Made by a program: the position numbers and the translations under genes
Notes under the pieces: model-generated
Told to the model about the DNA's origin: nothing
Database searches by the model: none
What the model saw: only the letters and a program-made list of their open reading frames with translations
Origin: Turritopsis dohrnii
Taxonomy: Eukaryota > Cnidaria > Hydrozoa > Anthoathecata > Oceaniidae
Assembly: GCA_027922465.2 (NCBI GenBank)
Contig: BQMF02000171.1
Span: 248,001 to 312,000 of the forward strand
Direction: 5' to 3'
DNA: 64,000 nucleotides
In this document: positions 63,427 through 64,000 of the stretch, piece by piece
Position numbering within the stretch: the stretch's first letter is position 1
Layout of the letters: each line of letters begins with the position of its first letter

Positions 63427-64000
63427 TCAGTTTACCTTAATAGATTTTCCTTTCATTGTTGATAGTACAATTTCCTCAAACGTTTTTGGCTCTTCCTCCA
63501 GCGTCCATTTGGGAACCCAACGAAAACCTTGTGGTGCTGCTTGAAGTGGTCCAAGTAATTTACAATTGATGCATTCACAGGCGGGAGCATTTGGTATTTG
63601 TATTGGTGTTAAGAAGTTTGAGTAATTCTGGTTATTCTGCTGGCTAGTAGATGGTTCTTGTTGCGACTGTTGAGTGACTGGCGTTGCTGGTAGGGATGAA
63701 GAGGGATCGTTGTTAACTGCTACTTGGGCATTTAATGCAGGATTTGTTGACTGAGATGGAGATGGATTGTTGTCAGCTGTTACTTGGGTATCCAATACAG
63801 GAGTCGGTGTTGATGATTCTGCGCATGAACCGAAAGCTAATTGCTCAATATCAGCATCTGGTTTGCCCATCTCACACCAGTTTTTATATTTCTTAAGCAC
63901 ACGAGGATCGAAATGCTTGGTATCATACTTGTCTCGATTGAATGGAAAGATGCCGGTTGTTCGAAATCCTGATACAACATTTTCAGGTGACAAGCCTTGG
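63427..64000 (-). CDS. pogo/Tigger-like transposase C-terminus, runs off the window
   Basis: Open to the window edge. Reads GLSPENVVSGFRTTGIFPFN, the typical end of the DDE_1 domain in pogo/CENP-B-like transposases (xxNxxxGFRxxGIxPxN), then DKYDTKHFDPRVLKKYKNW. A Ser/Thr/Pro/Gln-rich linker with a repeated NPSPSQST / NALNAQVAVNNDPSSS pattern follows, then a CxxC motif (ACECINCKLLGPLQ) and FRWVPKWTLEEEPKTFEEIV, stop TGA. The catalytic core lies outside the window. The 139-residue tail after the DDE end is unusual and, with the next ORF, suggests an extended C-terminal region. Confidence 0.7.
   Translation of the reverse strand, partial: QGLSPENVVSGFRTTGIFPFNRDKYDTKHFDPRVLKKYKNWCEMGKPDADIEQLAFGSCAESSTPTPVLDTQVTADNNPSPSQSTNPALNAQVAVNNDPSSSLPATPVTQQSQQEPSTSQQNNQNYSNFLTPIQIPNAPACECINCKLLGPLQAAPQGFRWVPKWTLEEEPKTFEEIVLSTMKGKSIKVN

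Noticed and set aside
62911..63462. Ser-rich plus-strand ORF
   Set aside because: Antisense shadow of the charged minus-strand ORF; GAA/GAT codons read backwards give TTC/ATC and TCN runs.
1..64000. tRNA, rRNA or snRNA genes
   Set aside because: No cloverleaf, box or conserved rRNA segment recognised by eye on either strand; a covariance-model search would be needed to exclude short ones.

Overview
This is a eukaryotic, AT-rich genomic window made almost entirely of transposable elements stacked inside one another. GT-AG introns, long intergenic gaps, microsatellites and metazoan transposon families (hAT, THAP/DDE_Tnp_4, PIF/Harbinger with MADF partners, P element, Mutator-like, DUF7869-like, Penelope-like, DIRS-like, pogo-like) point to an invertebrate animal. 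From memory of where these families co-occur I favour a cnidarian, probably a hydrozoan; that is inference. No single-copy host gene can be named. The two- to three-exon gene at 23469-24443 (minus) is the best candidate for a non-transposon gene.

Layout. 891-5021: decayed hAT element with matching ends. 6582-8060: relic of a THAP plus DDE_Tnp_4 transposon. 9570-9711: hairpins. 9904-10245 (minus) and 10495-12405 (plus): divergent pair, a small gene and a broken DUF7869-like gene. 15075-20568: ZNF862-type hAT gene split by a 3.6-kb element (15583-19213) that carries a Mutator-like gene and a Cys-rich gene. 21671-22461: Penelope-like remnant. 24960-26092: DIRS-like fragment. 26904-27390: second Mutator-like fragment. 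28188-29279: a non-autonomous element whose ends resemble those of the Mutator-like element. 29435-30620: broken C2H2 gene. 30898-38776: P-element transposase gene interrupted by a 720-bp MITE (30984-31703) and a 5.4-kb PIF/Harbinger composite (32978-38336).

The centrepiece is an 18-kb transposon at 39105-57092. It has identical 44-bp inverted termini (TATGG...CCATA) and a 6-bp target duplication GGAGTC. Removing it and one duplication restores an open frame in the MADF gene it interrupts. It carries three genes that read as intact: a DD34E integrase-type transposase (589 aa, plus strand), a zinc-finger protein (248 aa, 4 exons, minus) and a HECT E3 ubiquitin ligase (1054 aa, 19 exons, minus). 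The ligase linker is encoded by 13 nearly identical 78-nt exons in tandem. The element also contains a 139-bp satellite array of about 16 units and its own passenger insertions. By ends and duplication length it resembles what I recall of the IS3EU superfamily.

Right of it lie the rest of the interrupted Harbinger-type MADF gene (to 57202), a THAP-DDE_Tnp_4 transposase gene with one frameshift (57634-59115), a decayed YqaJ-nuclease/PHD gene (60716-61975, minus) and a pogo-like transposase C-terminus with a downstream accessory ORF (62553-64000, minus). Most transposase genes outside the 18-kb element carry stops or frameshifts. Their nesting gives a relative age order: the P element is older than the Harbinger composite and the MITE, and the MADF gene is older than the 18-kb element.
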